Source of the DNA: Bosea sp. 124
GTDB taxonomy: Bacteria; Pseudomonadota; Alphaproteobacteria; Rhizobiales; Beijerinckiaceae
DNA: 64,000 bases
Assembly (NCBI RefSeq): GCF_003046175.1
Contig: NZ_PZZM01000001.1
Coordinates: forward strand, 2,807,001 to 2,871,000
Reading direction: 5' to 3'
Position numbers and translations under genes: made by a program. Numbering within the stretch: position 1 is the stretch's first letter; the number at the start of each line of letters is the position of its first letter. The notes beneath the pieces were generated by a model. It worked only from the letters and a program-made list of their open reading frames with translations. It had not been told where the DNA came from and made no database searches. Positions 49,609 through 60,435 of the stretch are shown in pieces.

Positions 49609-50034
49609 ATGACCCAGTCTTCGAAGCGCATGTCGCGCCCGGCCATCGTGCTCACGGCCGAGGATCACCTTCTGCTGAGCCGCACCGTCTCGGGTGCCGG
49701 CGACGGGCTGGCCGATCTCGCGGCCGAACTCGCCCGCGAACTCGACCGCGCCCGGATCCTGCCGGAGGGGCGCAGTTCGGCGGATCACGTCCGCATCGGG
49801 AGCCGCGTGAGCTTCCGGGACGAGGCGACCGGCAAGGCTTCCACGATCACGCTGGTCCGGCCGGAGGAGGCCGATGTCGATGCCGGCCGGATCTCGGTGA
49901 TGACGCCGATCGGCGTGGCGCTGATCGGCATGGCGGCCCAGAAGTCGATCAACTGGGCGACACGCTCGGGCGAAATCCGCCGCCTGACGGTGACGGAGGT
50001 CACCGATCCGGCCAATCTCGTGCTGGCGGACTGA
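49609..50034 (+). CDS. rnk: Rnk/GreA-C-terminal-like regulator of nucleoside diphosphate kinase
   Basis: A 141-residue small protein. The N-terminal helix pair (about residues 15-50, LTAEDHLLLSRTVSG and LAAELARELDRAR) and the C-terminal FK506-like GreA/GreB domain (VRIGSRVSFRD, ISVMTPIGVALIG) are those of the Rnk family. Members bind RNA polymerase secondary-channel-like or influence nucleotide pools. It is transcribed away from the lytic transglycosylase. Alternative names as transcription elongation factor GreA-like are possible. Confidence 0.83.
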   Translation: MTQSSKRMSRPAIVLTAEDHLLLSRTVSGAGDGLADLAAELARELDRARILPEGRSSADHVRIGSRVSFRDEATGKASTITLVRPEEADVDAGRISVMTPIGVALIGMAAQKSINWATRSGEIRRLTVTEVTDPANLVLAD

Positions 50035-50047
50035 GGCGAGACCGCGA

Positions 50048-51037
50048 TCAGACGGCGTTGCGCGTCCTGAGCTTGTCCTCCCAGTCGAGGGCCTGCTGGA
50101 CGATCTGTTCGAGGTCGTCATGCTGGGGCTGCCAGGCGAGTTCGGCGCGGATGCGGTCTGCCCTGGCGACGAGGGCGGCCGGGTCTCCGGCGCGGCGACC
50201 GGAATAGACCACCGGGAAGTCGACGCCGGAGACCTTCTTCACCATGGCGACGACCTCGTTGACGGAATAGCCGCGGCCATAGCCGCAGTTCAGGGTCAGG
50301 CTGGCGCCGTCGGCGCGGAGATGGTCGAGGGCGGCCAGATGGGCGCGGGCGAGGTCGGTGACGTGGATGTAGTCGCGGATGCCGGTGCCGTCGGGCGTCG
50401 GATAGTCGGTGCCGAAGACCTCCAGCGCGGCGCGCTGGCCGAGCGCGGCCTGGCCGGCGACCTTGATCAGATGGGTGGCGTGGGGCGAGGACTGGCCGGA
50501 GCGGCCCTTGGGATCGGCGCCGGCGACGTTGAAGTAGCGCAGCACGACGAAGTTCAGGCCATGGGCGCGGGCGACGTCGGAGAGCATCCACTCGCTCATC
50601 AGCTTGGAGCGGCCATAGGGGTTGATCGGCTCGAGCGCGATCTCCTCCGGCACCGGGCTGACCGCGGGCTCGCCATAGACCGCCGCGGTCGAGGAGAAGA
50701 TGATGCGCTTGACGCCGCCGCGCACGGCGCTCTCCAGCAGGCTGCGGGTCTTGACCGTGTTGTTGAGATAATAGCCGAGCGGGTCGGCAACCGATTCCGG
50801 AACCACGATCCGGGCGGCGAAATGCGCGATCTCGGTGATGGCGTGCTCGGCGATGATGCGTTCGACCAGCGCCTGGTCGCCGATGTCGCCCTGGATCAGA
50901 ACCGCCTCCTTCGGAACAGCCCACCAGAACCCGGTCGAAAGATTGTCCAGAACCACCACGCTCTCGCCACGGTCCAGAAGTTCAAGCACCATGTGGCTGC
51001 CGATGTAACCCGCGCCACCCGAAACAAGTACAGCCAT
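50048..51037 (-). CDS. galE: UDP-glucose 4-epimerase
   Basis: A 329-residue short-chain dehydrogenase-fold epimerase. The NAD motif is SGGAGYIGSHM, the catalytic Ser in STAAVYGEP and Tyr/Lys in YGRSKLMSEW. RRAGDPAALVA near the C-terminus is characteristic of GalE. It makes UDP-galactose for surface glycans. The neighbour galU is divergent, giving a UDP-sugar locus. Assignment to UDP-GlcNAc epimerase cannot be ruled out by sequence alone. Confidence 0.92.
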   Translation of the reverse strand: MAVLVSGGAGYIGSHMVLELLDRGESVVVLDNLSTGFWWAVPKEAVLIQGDIGDQALVERIIAEHAITEIAHFAARIVVPESVADPLGYYLNNTVKTRSLLESAVRGGVKRIIFSSTAAVYGEPAVSPVPEEIALEPINPYGRSKLMSEWMLSDVARAHGLNFVVLRYFNVAGADPKGRSGQSSPHATHLIKVAGQAALGQRAALEVFGTDYPTPDGTGIRDYIHVTDLARAHLAALDHLRADGASLTLNCGYGRGYSVNEVVAMVKKVSGVDFPVVYSGRRAGDPAALVARADRIRAELAWQPQHDDLEQIVQQALDWEDKLRTRNAV

Positions 51038-51213
51038 GGTCGAATATCCACTCCCGTCACCTGGAACTGCCGTTACGCAAAATGCGTTGACGGGTTCTCA
51101 AGGTCGTCCTGCTATTAGTACGTCGTGACCGGCTCCAGACAAGCCGCGAGCCGGCCGCTTTTCCACCCGCTCCGCCACAGGCATGCAAGGCCGAGGCGCC
51201 AATTGGACCTTCC

Positions 51214-52095
51214 ATGACGAAACGTATCCGCAAGGCCGTCTTCCCCGTCGCCGGTCTCGGCACCCGCTTCCTGCCCGCGACCAAAGCGATTCCGAAGGAG
51301 ATGCTGACCATCGTCGACCGCCCGGTCGTCCAGCATGTCGTCGATGAGGCGCGCGCCGCCGGGATCGAGCATTTCGTCTTCATCACCGGGCGCAACAAGA
51401 CCGTGATCGAGGACCATTTCGACCTCGCCTACGAGCTCGACGACACGCTGCGCAAGCGCAACAAGACCAGGGAGCTCGAAGCGCTCCTGGCCGATCTGCC
51501 GGCCGCTGGTGCGACCAGCTTCACACGCCAGCAGGCTCCGCTCGGGCTTGGCCATGCGGTTTGGTGCGCGCGCGACATCATCGGCGACGACGAGCCCTTC
51601 GCGCTGCTGCTGCCCGACATGCTGCACCACACTCATGGCAGGGGCTGCCTCGCCGAGATGATGGACGCCTACAACAAGCATGGCGGCAACCATATCGCGG
51701 TCGCGCCGGTGCCTGAGGACCAGACACATCAATACGGCATCGTCGGCGTCGAGAACCGCGACGCCAAGGTCTCGAAGGTGACCAAGATGGTCGAGAAGCC
51801 GGCCAAGGGCACGGCGCCTTCGAACCTGCACATCACCGGCCGCTACATCCTGCAGCCGACGATCTTCAACCTGCTCGCCAACCAGGAGCCCGGCGCCGGC
51901 GGCGAGATCCAGCTGACGGATTCGATGATCGCGCTGTCGCGGCTCGAGCCGTTCCATGCCGTGCGCTTCGATGGCGACATCTACGACACCGGCTCAAAGA
52001 TCGGCTTCCTGACAGCGAACATCGCCTATGCGCTCGATCGCAGCGATCTCGGTCCGCAGATTCGCCAGGAGATCGAGCGGCTGCTGGAACGCTGA
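51214..52095 (+). CDS. galU: UTP-glucose-1-phosphate uridylyltransferase
   Basis: A 293-residue enzyme making UDP-glucose. The nucleotide motif [24 protein letters not shown] is present. Further GalU stretches are [22 protein letters not shown] and [12 protein letters not shown]. Length fits bacterial GalU (about 300). It is divergent from galE across a 176-base intergenic region and followed by the methyltransferase-like gene after 28 bases. Confidence 0.95.
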   Translation: MTKRIRKAVFPVAGLGTRFLPATKAIPKEMLTIVDRPVVQHVVDEARAAGIEHFVFITGRNKTVIEDHFDLAYELDDTLRKRNKTRELEALLADLPAAGATSFTRQQAPLGLGHAVWCARDIIGDDEPFALLLPDMLHHTHGRGCLAEMMDAYNKHGGNHIAVAPVPEDQTHQYGIVGVENRDAKVSKVTKMVEKPAKGTAPSNLHITGRYILQPTIFNLLANQEPGAGGEIQLTDSMIALSRLEPFHAVRFDGDIYDTGSKIGFLTANIAYALDRSDLGPQIRQEIERLLER

Positions 52096-52123
52096 TGGGC
52101 TGCGCCGTGCGGGAGCCGCGCGG

Positions 52124-53005
52124 GTGAGCGAGGGCAGCATCGTCTTCGACCGCGCGCTCGGCCGACAGCGCCTGACGCGGGCGCTGGCGGCCGGCTATCC
52201 GGATTTCCTGCTCGAACGCGCGACGCAGGATCTGGATGAGCGGCTGTCGGCGGTGCTGCGGCAGTTCGGGGTGGCGGCCGATCTCGGCACGCCGCTGCCG
52301 CTGGCGGCGCCCGTGCTGCGCGCCAGGGCCGGCACCGCGCTGCGCATGGCCGAGACGGCGGGCGCGGCGGCCGATCTCGTCGGCGATCTCGAACGCCTGC
52401 CGCTGGGACCGGAAAGCCTCGACCTCGCAGCCTCGCTGCTCGCCTTGCAAGGCGTCAACGACCTGCCGGGCGCACTGATCCAGATCCGCCGGGCCTTGCG
52501 GCCAGACGGGCTCTTCATCGGCTGCCTGCTCGGCGGCCGAACGTTGCAGGAACTGAGGCAGGTTCTGCTCGAGGCGGAGGCCGAGACCGCGGGCGGCGCC
52601 AGTCCGCGCATCGCGCCCTTCGCCGATCTGCGCGACCTCGGCAGCCTCCTGCAGCGAGCGGGCTTCGCGCTGCCGGTCGTCGACAGCGAGGTCGTGATCG
52701 TGCGCTATCGCGACCTGTTCGGATTGCTGCGCGATCTGCGCGCTATGGGCTGGGGCAATGCGCTCACTGCCCGCCGCAGAGCCGGCATGAGGCGCGACAC
52801 GCTGATGCGGGCGGCGGCGCTTTATGTCGAGCGCTTCGCCGACGCGGACGGGCGGCTGCGGGCGACTTTCGAGATCGTCTGGCTCTCGGGCTGGGCGCCG
52901 CATGAAAGCCAGCAGAAGCCGCTGAGGCCGGGCTCGGCCAAGGCCAGGCTGGCGGATGCGCTCGGCGTGGCGGAGCATGGCACGGGCGACAAGGCGGGCG
53001 GTTAG
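52124..53005 (+). CDS. NDUFAF5-like methyltransferase-fold protein
   Basis: A 293-residue class I methyltransferase-fold protein of the group related to BioC and the mitochondrial complex I assembly factor NDUFAF5. It keeps IVFDRALGRQRLTRA, IQIRRALRPDGLFIGCLLGG and the C-terminal WLSGWAPHESQQKPLRPGSA, but the region of SAM motif I reads VAADLGTPLPLAA without the usual DxGxGxG. NDUFAF5 hydroxylates an arginine of a complex I subunit; whether the bacterial member does so is unknown. GTG start at 52124, shortly after galU. Confidence 0.78.
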   Translation: MSEGSIVFDRALGRQRLTRALAAGYPDFLLERATQDLDERLSAVLRQFGVAADLGTPLPLAAPVLRARAGTALRMAETAGAAADLVGDLERLPLGPESLDLAASLLALQGVNDLPGALIQIRRALRPDGLFIGCLLGGRTLQELRQVLLEAEAETAGGASPRIAPFADLRDLGSLLQRAGFALPVVDSEVVIVRYRDLFGLLRDLRAMGWGNALTARRRAGMRRDTLMRAAALYVERFADADGRLRATFEIVWLSGWAPHESQQKPLRPGSAKARLADALGVAEHGTGDKAGG

Positions 53006-53062
53006 CGGGGGGACGGGTTGGTCTGCAACCCTGATCTTGATGGTCGAAACAGGGGACGGTTC

Positions 53063-53515
53063 GTGAGTGAGCGCAAGGAGCGGCTGGGCCGCGATGCCTT
53101 CGGCCTGTTCCGCACGGTGCCGACACGCTGGGCCGACAACGACGTCTACGGCCACGTCAACAATGTCGTCTATTATGCTTGGTTCGACACGGTGGTGAAT
53201 GCTTGGCTGGTCGAACGCGGCTTTCTCGACATCGCGGGAAGCGCGATCGTCGGCCTCGTCGTCGAGACGACCTGCAGCTATTTCGAGAGCCTCGCCTTTC
53301 CCGAGCCCGTCGAGGTCGGGCTCGGTGTCGAGCGGCTGGGCAACAGCTCGGTGACCTACCGGATCGGCGTCTTCCGCGCGGGCGGCGAACGGGCGGCCGC
53401 ACAGGGCCGCTTCACCCATGTCTATGTCGACCGCGCCACGCAGCGACCCGTGCCGATTCCAGCCGAGCTGCGCGCGGCGCTTCAGGCCCTCACATCGTCA
53501 GGCGGATCTGGCTGA
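53063..53515 (+). CDS. Acyl-CoA thioesterase, 4HBT (YbgC-like) fold
   Basis: A 150-residue hotdog-fold thioesterase. The active-site Asp is in [19 protein letters not shown], the hallmark of 4-hydroxybenzoyl-CoA thioesterase-like proteins. It hydrolyses acyl-CoA; chain preference is unknown. The GTG start at 53063 has AGGGGAC 6 bases upstream; the longer frame to 53018 is less likely. Its last 26 bases overlap the convergent VWA-protein gene. Confidence 0.85.
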   Translation: MSERKERLGRDAFGLFRTVPTRWADNDVYGHVNNVVYYAWFDTVVNAWLVERGFLDIAGSAIVGLVVETTCSYFESLAFPEPVEVGLGVERLGNSSVTYRIGVFRAGGERAAAQGRFTHVYVDRATQRPVPIPAELRAALQALTSSGGSG

Positions 53516-54719
53516 TCTCGCGGGCGATCTGCTGGAAGATCGGTGCGAGCTGCGAGGCGTTGGAGACCTCGTAATACATGCCGGTCTCGCTGGCGCAGCC
53601 GCGCAGCAGGTTGCGGTTACCGTCGATCACGCGGATCGAAAAGATGCGGATTCCCGCTACCTTGGCGTTGCTGCAGGCGGCCTCGGTGCGAGCGTCCATG
53701 GTGCTCTGGTTGTCGCTGAAGCGGTTCTGGGTGTTGTCGCCGTCGGTGAGCAGGATCATGTATTTCGTCAGGCGTGGCGTGTTGGCAGGGGCGGCTTCCG
53801 GGAGCGGCGCGATCGGGGTCAGGCTGGCCGTGCCCCAGGCGGCACCGATGGCGACGTTGGTGTTGCCGACAGGCGTCATGGCGTTGATCGTGCTCGTCAG
53901 CGCGGTCCAGTCGCTGGTCAGCGGGCGGATCGGCGTCAAAGTCGACTGGGCGCAGAAGTCGGCCGGGTAGAGCGTGGCGTTCTGGCCCGTCACCGCGCCG
54001 GCGTCGCTGACGTCATAGGGTTTGTCACGGTCGCTGATGCAGCCTTCCCAGGTCGCCTTGGTGATCGTCTTCTTGTTCGAGCCGGTGCCCTTGGTCAGGT
54101 CGTAGCGCAGCCAGGGCGCGTCCTTGTAGGTCGTCGGCAGGCGCACCTGCGTTGCGAAGGGCACGATCGAGATCCTGATCTGGTCGGTCGCGGTCGATGC
54201 GTCCTTCATGATCTTGAGGAGGTCGAGCGAGGCCTTCTTCAGCTCGGTCAGCTTGTCGGACGATGCCATCGAGCCGGTGTTGTCGAGCACGAGCGCGAGT
54301 TCGACCGTGTTGGTGCCCCAGGCGGACTGCGCGGTGGAGGAGACAGGGATCGTGTCGACGCCGATGACCTTGGTCAGACTGGTCTCGACCGCGGTGGTGG
54401 CGGTGACATTGACGGTGCGCGCCGTCCGGTTGATCGCGACCGTGTAGGTGCCGAGCTTGGCGTCGGAGTTGCCGGCGAGATTGGCGCGGATCAGCGATTC
54501 GGCCCGAACCTTGAGTTGCGCGTCCGTCAGCTTGGTGGCGTCGCGGGCGACCATCAGCGCGGCCGAATCGACCGCGGCGTTGAGGGTCGAGCGGGCCGAG
54601 CTGGCGCGGGCATAATCGACGCAGGCGCCGGCGATGCCGATCATCGGAACGGCGAGGAAGCCGAACATGATCGCGACATTGCCGGAGGTGTCCTTCCTGA
54701 AACGGGACAAAAGCGACAT
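53490..54719 (-). CDS. TadG-like pilus-assembly/VWA-domain exported protein
   Basis: A 409-residue protein. The N-terminal TadE/G-like segment [20 protein letters not shown] (residues 12-31) anchors it in the inner membrane. A von Willebrand A domain begins [13 protein letters not shown] with a MIDAS variant and continues to [12 protein letters not shown]. The VWA domain is unusually long and Cys-containing (CISD, FCAQS, AACSN, RGCAS). No tad/cpa cluster surrounds it, so this is an orphan. The ATG at 54719 begins the signal-anchor; upstream frame is unsupported. Confidence 0.83.
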   Translation of the reverse strand: MSLLSRFRKDTSGNVAIMFGFLAVPMIGIAGACVDYARASSARSTLNAAVDSAALMVARDATKLTDAQLKVRAESLIRANLAGNSDAKLGTYTVAINRTARTVNVTATTAVETSLTKVIGVDTIPVSSTAQSAWGTNTVELALVLDNTGSMASSDKLTELKKASLDLLKIMKDASTATDQIRISIVPFATQVRLPTTYKDAPWLRYDLTKGTGSNKKTITKATWEGCISDRDKPYDVSDAGAVTGQNATLYPADFCAQSTLTPIRPLTSDWTALTSTINAMTPVGNTNVAIGAAWGTASLTPIAPLPEAAPANTPRLTKYMILLTDGDNTQNRFSDNQSTMDARTEAACSNAKVAGIRIFSIRVIDGNRNLLRGCASETGMYYEVSNASQLAPIFQQIAREISQIRLTM

Positions 54720-54903
54720 GGACTGTTCCTCCCTGGCACGGTCCGCCCCGTGCCGTGGAAAACAGCGCAGATCGCGTGCCAGCAGGGCGGCGTAGCACCG
54801 GAATGCGTTGTCTCGGGCGGTCAGGCGCGCTATGCCCCGCCCATCGAAGACGCGCGGCGATCGAAGATCTGCCGCGCCGCCAGAACGCCAGGGACCGTCG
54901 CCT

Positions 54904-57114
<2,211 letters not shown>

Positions 57115-57125
57115 GGAGAGATGCC

Positions 57126-57362
57126 ATGGCGATGGATGCGCACGACATCGAGGCGATGATCAAGGCGGCGTTGCCGGACGCGGTCGTCGAGATCAAGGAC
57201 CTCGCCGGTGACGGCGACCATTATGCGGCGACGGTCACCTCGGCGGCTTTCGCGGGCAAGAGCCGGGTGCAGCAGCACCAGATGGTCTATGCCGCGCTGA
57301 AAGGGAATATGGGGGGCGTGCTGCACGCCCTTGCGCTGACGACCGGGGTTCCCCAAGATTAG
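57126..57362 (+). CDS. bolA: BolA-family protein
   Basis: A 78-residue stand-alone BolA/YrbA-like protein, with the conserved core KSRVQQHQMVYAALKG and C-terminal HALALTT. BolA proteins pair with CGFS monothiol glutaredoxins to carry [2Fe-2S] clusters and control iron use, and grxD is found two genes downstream. It follows purL by 11 bases, so a shared transcript is likely. Confidence 0.9.
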   Translation: MAMDAHDIEAMIKAALPDAVVEIKDLAGDGDHYAATVTSAAFAGKSRVQQHQMVYAALKGNMGGVLHALALTTGVPQD

Positions 57363-57386
57363 GGCATCATATCCACGGAGGCTGTA

Positions 57387-57887
57387 ATGCCTGCCGACAC
57401 GCTTTATGAGGACGACATCGTCACCTGGGCCGAACAGCAGGCGCAGGCGATCCGCGATCTCGTGCGCTCACGGCCCGAATTGTCGAACACGATCGACTGG
57501 GAGAACATCGCCGAGGAGATCGAGACCTTGGGACGCAGCGAGTGGAAAGCCGTGGCGTCGAAACTTCGGGTGGCGCTGGAGCATATGCTGAAAGCCTATT
57601 GCGACCCCAATGCCTTGTCATGCCGGGTCTGGGAAGGCGAGACGAACCGCGCCCTCGTCGAGGCGCGCGAAGATTTTCGGCCATCGATGCGTCAGTATCT
57701 CGATATGCAGGCGATCTGGTCCAGTGCTTTCAGGTTTGCGACGGATTCGCTGCGGCCCTATGGAGTCCGGATTCCGCCCGGCCTTCCGAAAGAAAGTCCC
57801 TTCGGGCTCGACGAGCTTCTCAACGACAGGTTCGCGTATCAAAACGGCTTGGAAACGTTGGACCGGCTGTTTCCATCCAACCACTGA
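57387..57887 (+). CDS. DUF29-family protein
   Basis: A 166-residue protein of the DUF29 family: [51 protein letters not shown] are the family features. It is helical and probably cytosolic. DUF29 genes are common and mobile in cyanobacteria and Alphaproteobacteria; function unknown. It splits the usual bolA-grxD pair and its local base composition is lower in GC than its neighbours, suggesting a later insertion. Confidence 0.85.
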   Translation: MPADTLYEDDIVTWAEQQAQAIRDLVRSRPELSNTIDWENIAEEIETLGRSEWKAVASKLRVALEHMLKAYCDPNALSCRVWEGETNRALVEAREDFRPSMRQYLDMQAIWSSAFRFATDSLRPYGVRIPPGLPKESPFGLDELLNDRFAYQNGLETLDRLFPSNH

Positions 57888-57906
57888 CATTCAAAGGACA
57901 GCCTCA

Positions 57907-58242
57907 ATGACCGACGTCAACGCCCGTATCGAGTCCGAAGTGAAGTCCGCCGACGTGGTGCTCTTCATGAAGGGCACGCCGCAATTCCCGATGTGCGGTT
58001 TCTCCGGCCAGGTCGTGCAAATCCTCAGCTACATCGGCGCGCCCTTCAAGGGCGTCAACGTGCTGGAGGACCAGGAGATCCGTGAGGGCATCAAGGCCTA
58101 TTCCAACTGGCCGACGATCCCGCAGCTCTACGTCAAGGGCGAGTTCGTCGGCGGCTGCGACATCACCCGCGAGATGTTCCAGGCCGGCGAATTGCAGGCG
58201 CTCTTCGAGGAGAAGGGCATCACCGTGAAGCAGGCGAGTTGA
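57907..58242 (+). CDS. grxD: CGFS monothiol glutaredoxin (Grx4/Grx5)
   Basis: A 111-residue iron-sulfur carrier glutaredoxin. The active-site motif is CGFS in [13 protein letters not shown], with [19 protein letters not shown] binding glutathione. It transfers [2Fe-2S] clusters and partners BolA. The ATG at 57907 is preceded by AAAGGACAG. It is followed by a terminator that lies within the end of the convergent DUF1272 gene. Confidence 0.94.
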   Translation: MTDVNARIESEVKSADVVLFMKGTPQFPMCGFSGQVVQILSYIGAPFKGVNVLEDQEIREGIKAYSNWPTIPQLYVKGEFVGGCDITREMFQAGELQALFEEKGITVKQAS

Positions 58243-58264
58243 GCTTCGCGCCCGCGCGGCGGGC

Positions 58265-58513
58265 TCACGCGGCCGCGCATTCCGGATGAGGTTTCAAGAC
58301 CCGCTCTTTCGAGGGCGGGTTTTTTGCGAGCTTGCCTGCGGGCCGGACCGGGCGGAGGACGAGTTCGCCGCCGCAGTTCGGGCAGGCGCCCTTGAAGCGG
58401 GTGTCCGCGCAATCGGCGCAGAAGGTGCATTCGAAGGAACAGATCAGCGCGTCGCGTGCCTCGGGCGGCAGATCGCGGTCGCAGCATTCGCAGTTCGGGC
58501 GCAGTTGCAGCAT
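58265..58513 (-). CDS. DUF1272 zinc-ribbon-like protein
   Basis: An 82-residue cysteine-rich protein of the DUF1272 family: LRPNCECCDRDLPP, ICSFECTFCADCAD and CPNCGGELVLRPVRPA. Nine cysteines probably bind two zinc ions. The function is unknown. The start at 58513 is chosen because the family begins MLxLRPNCECC; the frame extends 8 codons further. A terminator-like hairpin for the opposite grxD lies inside its 3' coding region. Confidence 0.86.
   Translation of the reverse strand: MLQLRPNCECCDRDLPPEARDALICSFECTFCADCADTRFKGACPNCGGELVLRPVRPAGKLAKNPPSKERVLKPHPECAAA
58299..58325 (+). terminator. Terminator of grxD inside the DUF1272 coding end
   Basis: ACCCGCTC (58299-58306) pairs with GAGGGCGGGT (58311-58320), allowing a 2-base bulge and a TTTC loop, then T runs on. 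It is on the + strand, 57 bases past grxD, within codons of the convergent gene. Confidence 0.75.
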
Positions 58514-58588
58514 GGCGGCTTCCTCAATGTCGGCCAAGCATGCCGCTGCGGTGGCGGCTTTGCCAATGCAAGCTGCTGATGATCGCCA

Positions 58589-60319
58589 TCACTTCACCAG
58601 CAGCCAGTCATCGACCACGAGGGCGTCGAGTCCGCTCGTATAGAACATCAGGATCGCGTCCTCGGCCGTGTGCAGGATCGGCTTGCCCATGATGTTGAAG
58701 GAGGTGTTCAGGATCACCGGCACGCCGGTCAGGGCGTGAAAGGCGCAGATCAGCGCGTGATAGCGCGGGTTGCGCTCGGGCGTGACGCTCTGCAGGCGCC
58801 CCGTGCCGTCCTCGTGGACCACGGCCGGAACGTGATGGCGCACCGCCTCCTTCCAGACCAGGGTGCGCTCCATATAGGGCGCGTCCTGGTAGGCCTCGAA
58901 CCAGGCCGGCCCATGCTCGGCCAGGATCGACGGCGCGAAGGGGCGAAAGGCCTCGCGATACTTGACCTTGGCGTTGAGGATGTCCTTGGCGTCGGCCGGG
59001 CGCGGATCGGCGAGGATCGAGCGATTGCCCAGCGCGCGGGGGCCGAATTCGGCGCGGCCCTGCACCCAGCCGATCAGCTTGCCCTCGGTCAGCAGCTTCG
59101 CCGTGACGGGGGCGATCTCGCCGGGCGCAAGCCGGCGCAGGCGCGGTTCCCAGGCCTGCATCCGTTCGAGCGCTTCGGTCGAGACGCCCGAGCCGAGATA
59201 GGGCGAGAGCGGTCCCTTGGGGGCACGCCAGTCCGGGTTGGCCTCGGCATGAGCGAGCCAGGCGGCGCCGATCGCATTGCCGTCATCGGCCGGGGCCGAG
59301 GGCACGAAAACCTCCCCGAAGCCGTGGCGGCCGGCAATTTTGCCATTGAAGGATGAGTTCAGCGCGCAGCCGCCGGCGAGGACGAGATTGGCGGACGGTA
59401 CCCGCGCAGCGGTCTCGGAGAGCAAGGCCTCCATCATCTCGGCGAAGACGTCCTGCCCGCAGCGGGCAAGGTCGGCCCAGCCCTGGTCGAGCGCCTCGGC
59501 CGGGCGCAGGCGCAGGATCTCGGCCGAGACCTCGCGCACGACATCCGTCGTGGCGAAGGAGAGCTTGTGGCCCTCGATGCGGTAGAGCCGTCGCAGCAGC
59601 GCCATCAGGCGCTCGTCGCGGCGGCCATAGGGCGCCAGCCCCATGATCTTCCATTCCTCGCCCTTGGCCTGGTCGAAGCCGGCGAGGTCGGTGACGAGGC
59701 CGAAATAGAAGCCGATCGATTCGCGGCCGCGATGGCGCTTCACTTCGCGGATGCGGCGGCCTTCCAATGCGTAGATCGCAGAGGCGCCGGTCTCGCCCAT
59801 GCCGTCGACGACGAGGCAGGCCGCATCCGTGAAGGGCGAGGACCAGCAGGCATAGGCCGCGTGGCTGAGATGGTGGCCGTAGCGCTTCAACCCCATGACG
59901 TTGGCCCGACCGAAGGCGCGGTCGAGGCCGAGCAGCGTGCCGATGCCGGCGCGCTGCTGGCCCTGATGCAAGGAAGCGATCAGCGCGCGTTCGGTGCGCT
60001 CGGGCACCAGCGAGCGGTTCAGTTCGGGCGAGAGCTTGAGCAGGGCATCGAGCGAAAAAGAGCCGGTGCGGCTCATCTGGTCGAGGAAGCCGGTGAAATC
60101 CTCGCCCCAGCTCGTCGCGATCCGGACCTCGGCCTCTCGGGGGACAAAGCGCTTCAGCAGTGCTTCCATCCGGGGCGCTGGGTCCGGTTCGCAGTTGGGC
60201 GCGCGCTTGTATTGCAGGTGCCGCTCCGTCGCCTCGGCGAAGAGCACGCCGCCATCGGGGCCGATGATCGCGACAGCAGGGTCGTGAAAGGTGGTGGCAA
60301 GGCCTATCGTATACGTCAT
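58589..60319 (-). CDS. NodU/CmcH-family carbamoyltransferase
   Basis: A 576-residue O-carbamoyltransferase of the NodU/CmcH/TobZ family. The N-terminal Kae1-like domain begins TIGLATTFHDPAVAII and has the metal pair in YGHHLSHAAYA and the phosphate loop VVDGMGETGAS. The C-terminal YrdC-like part has GWVQGRAEFGPRALGNRSIL and NTSFNIMGKPI, both hallmarks. It transfers a carbamoyl group to a sugar or secondary metabolite. No nodulation or antibiotic cluster is near, so the acceptor is unknown. An upstream frame extension to 61132 is not supported. Confidence 0.88.
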   Translation of the reverse strand: MTYTIGLATTFHDPAVAIIGPDGGVLFAEATERHLQYKRAPNCEPDPAPRMEALLKRFVPREAEVRIATSWGEDFTGFLDQMSRTGSFSLDALLKLSPELNRSLVPERTERALIASLHQGQQRAGIGTLLGLDRAFGRANVMGLKRYGHHLSHAAYACWSSPFTDAACLVVDGMGETGASAIYALEGRRIREVKRHRGRESIGFYFGLVTDLAGFDQAKGEEWKIMGLAPYGRRDERLMALLRRLYRIEGHKLSFATTDVVREVSAEILRLRPAEALDQGWADLARCGQDVFAEMMEALLSETAARVPSANLVLAGGCALNSSFNGKIAGRHGFGEVFVPSAPADDGNAIGAAWLAHAEANPDWRAPKGPLSPYLGSGVSTEALERMQAWEPRLRRLAPGEIAPVTAKLLTEGKLIGWVQGRAEFGPRALGNRSILADPRPADAKDILNAKVKYREAFRPFAPSILAEHGPAWFEAYQDAPYMERTLVWKEAVRHHVPAVVHEDGTGRLQSVTPERNPRYHALICAFHALTGVPVILNTSFNIMGKPILHTAEDAILMFYTSGLDALVVDDWLLVK

Positions 60320-60435
60320 GGCGGGCACCGTAGGGGTAGAGACCTTGCCGAGGCAACATGCCCCGCAGGGCTCCAGGGCAAACGCGCCGGCGCTGCGGAT
60401 GTTGCGGGCGTGGACAATTTCGATGGCTCGCGCCG

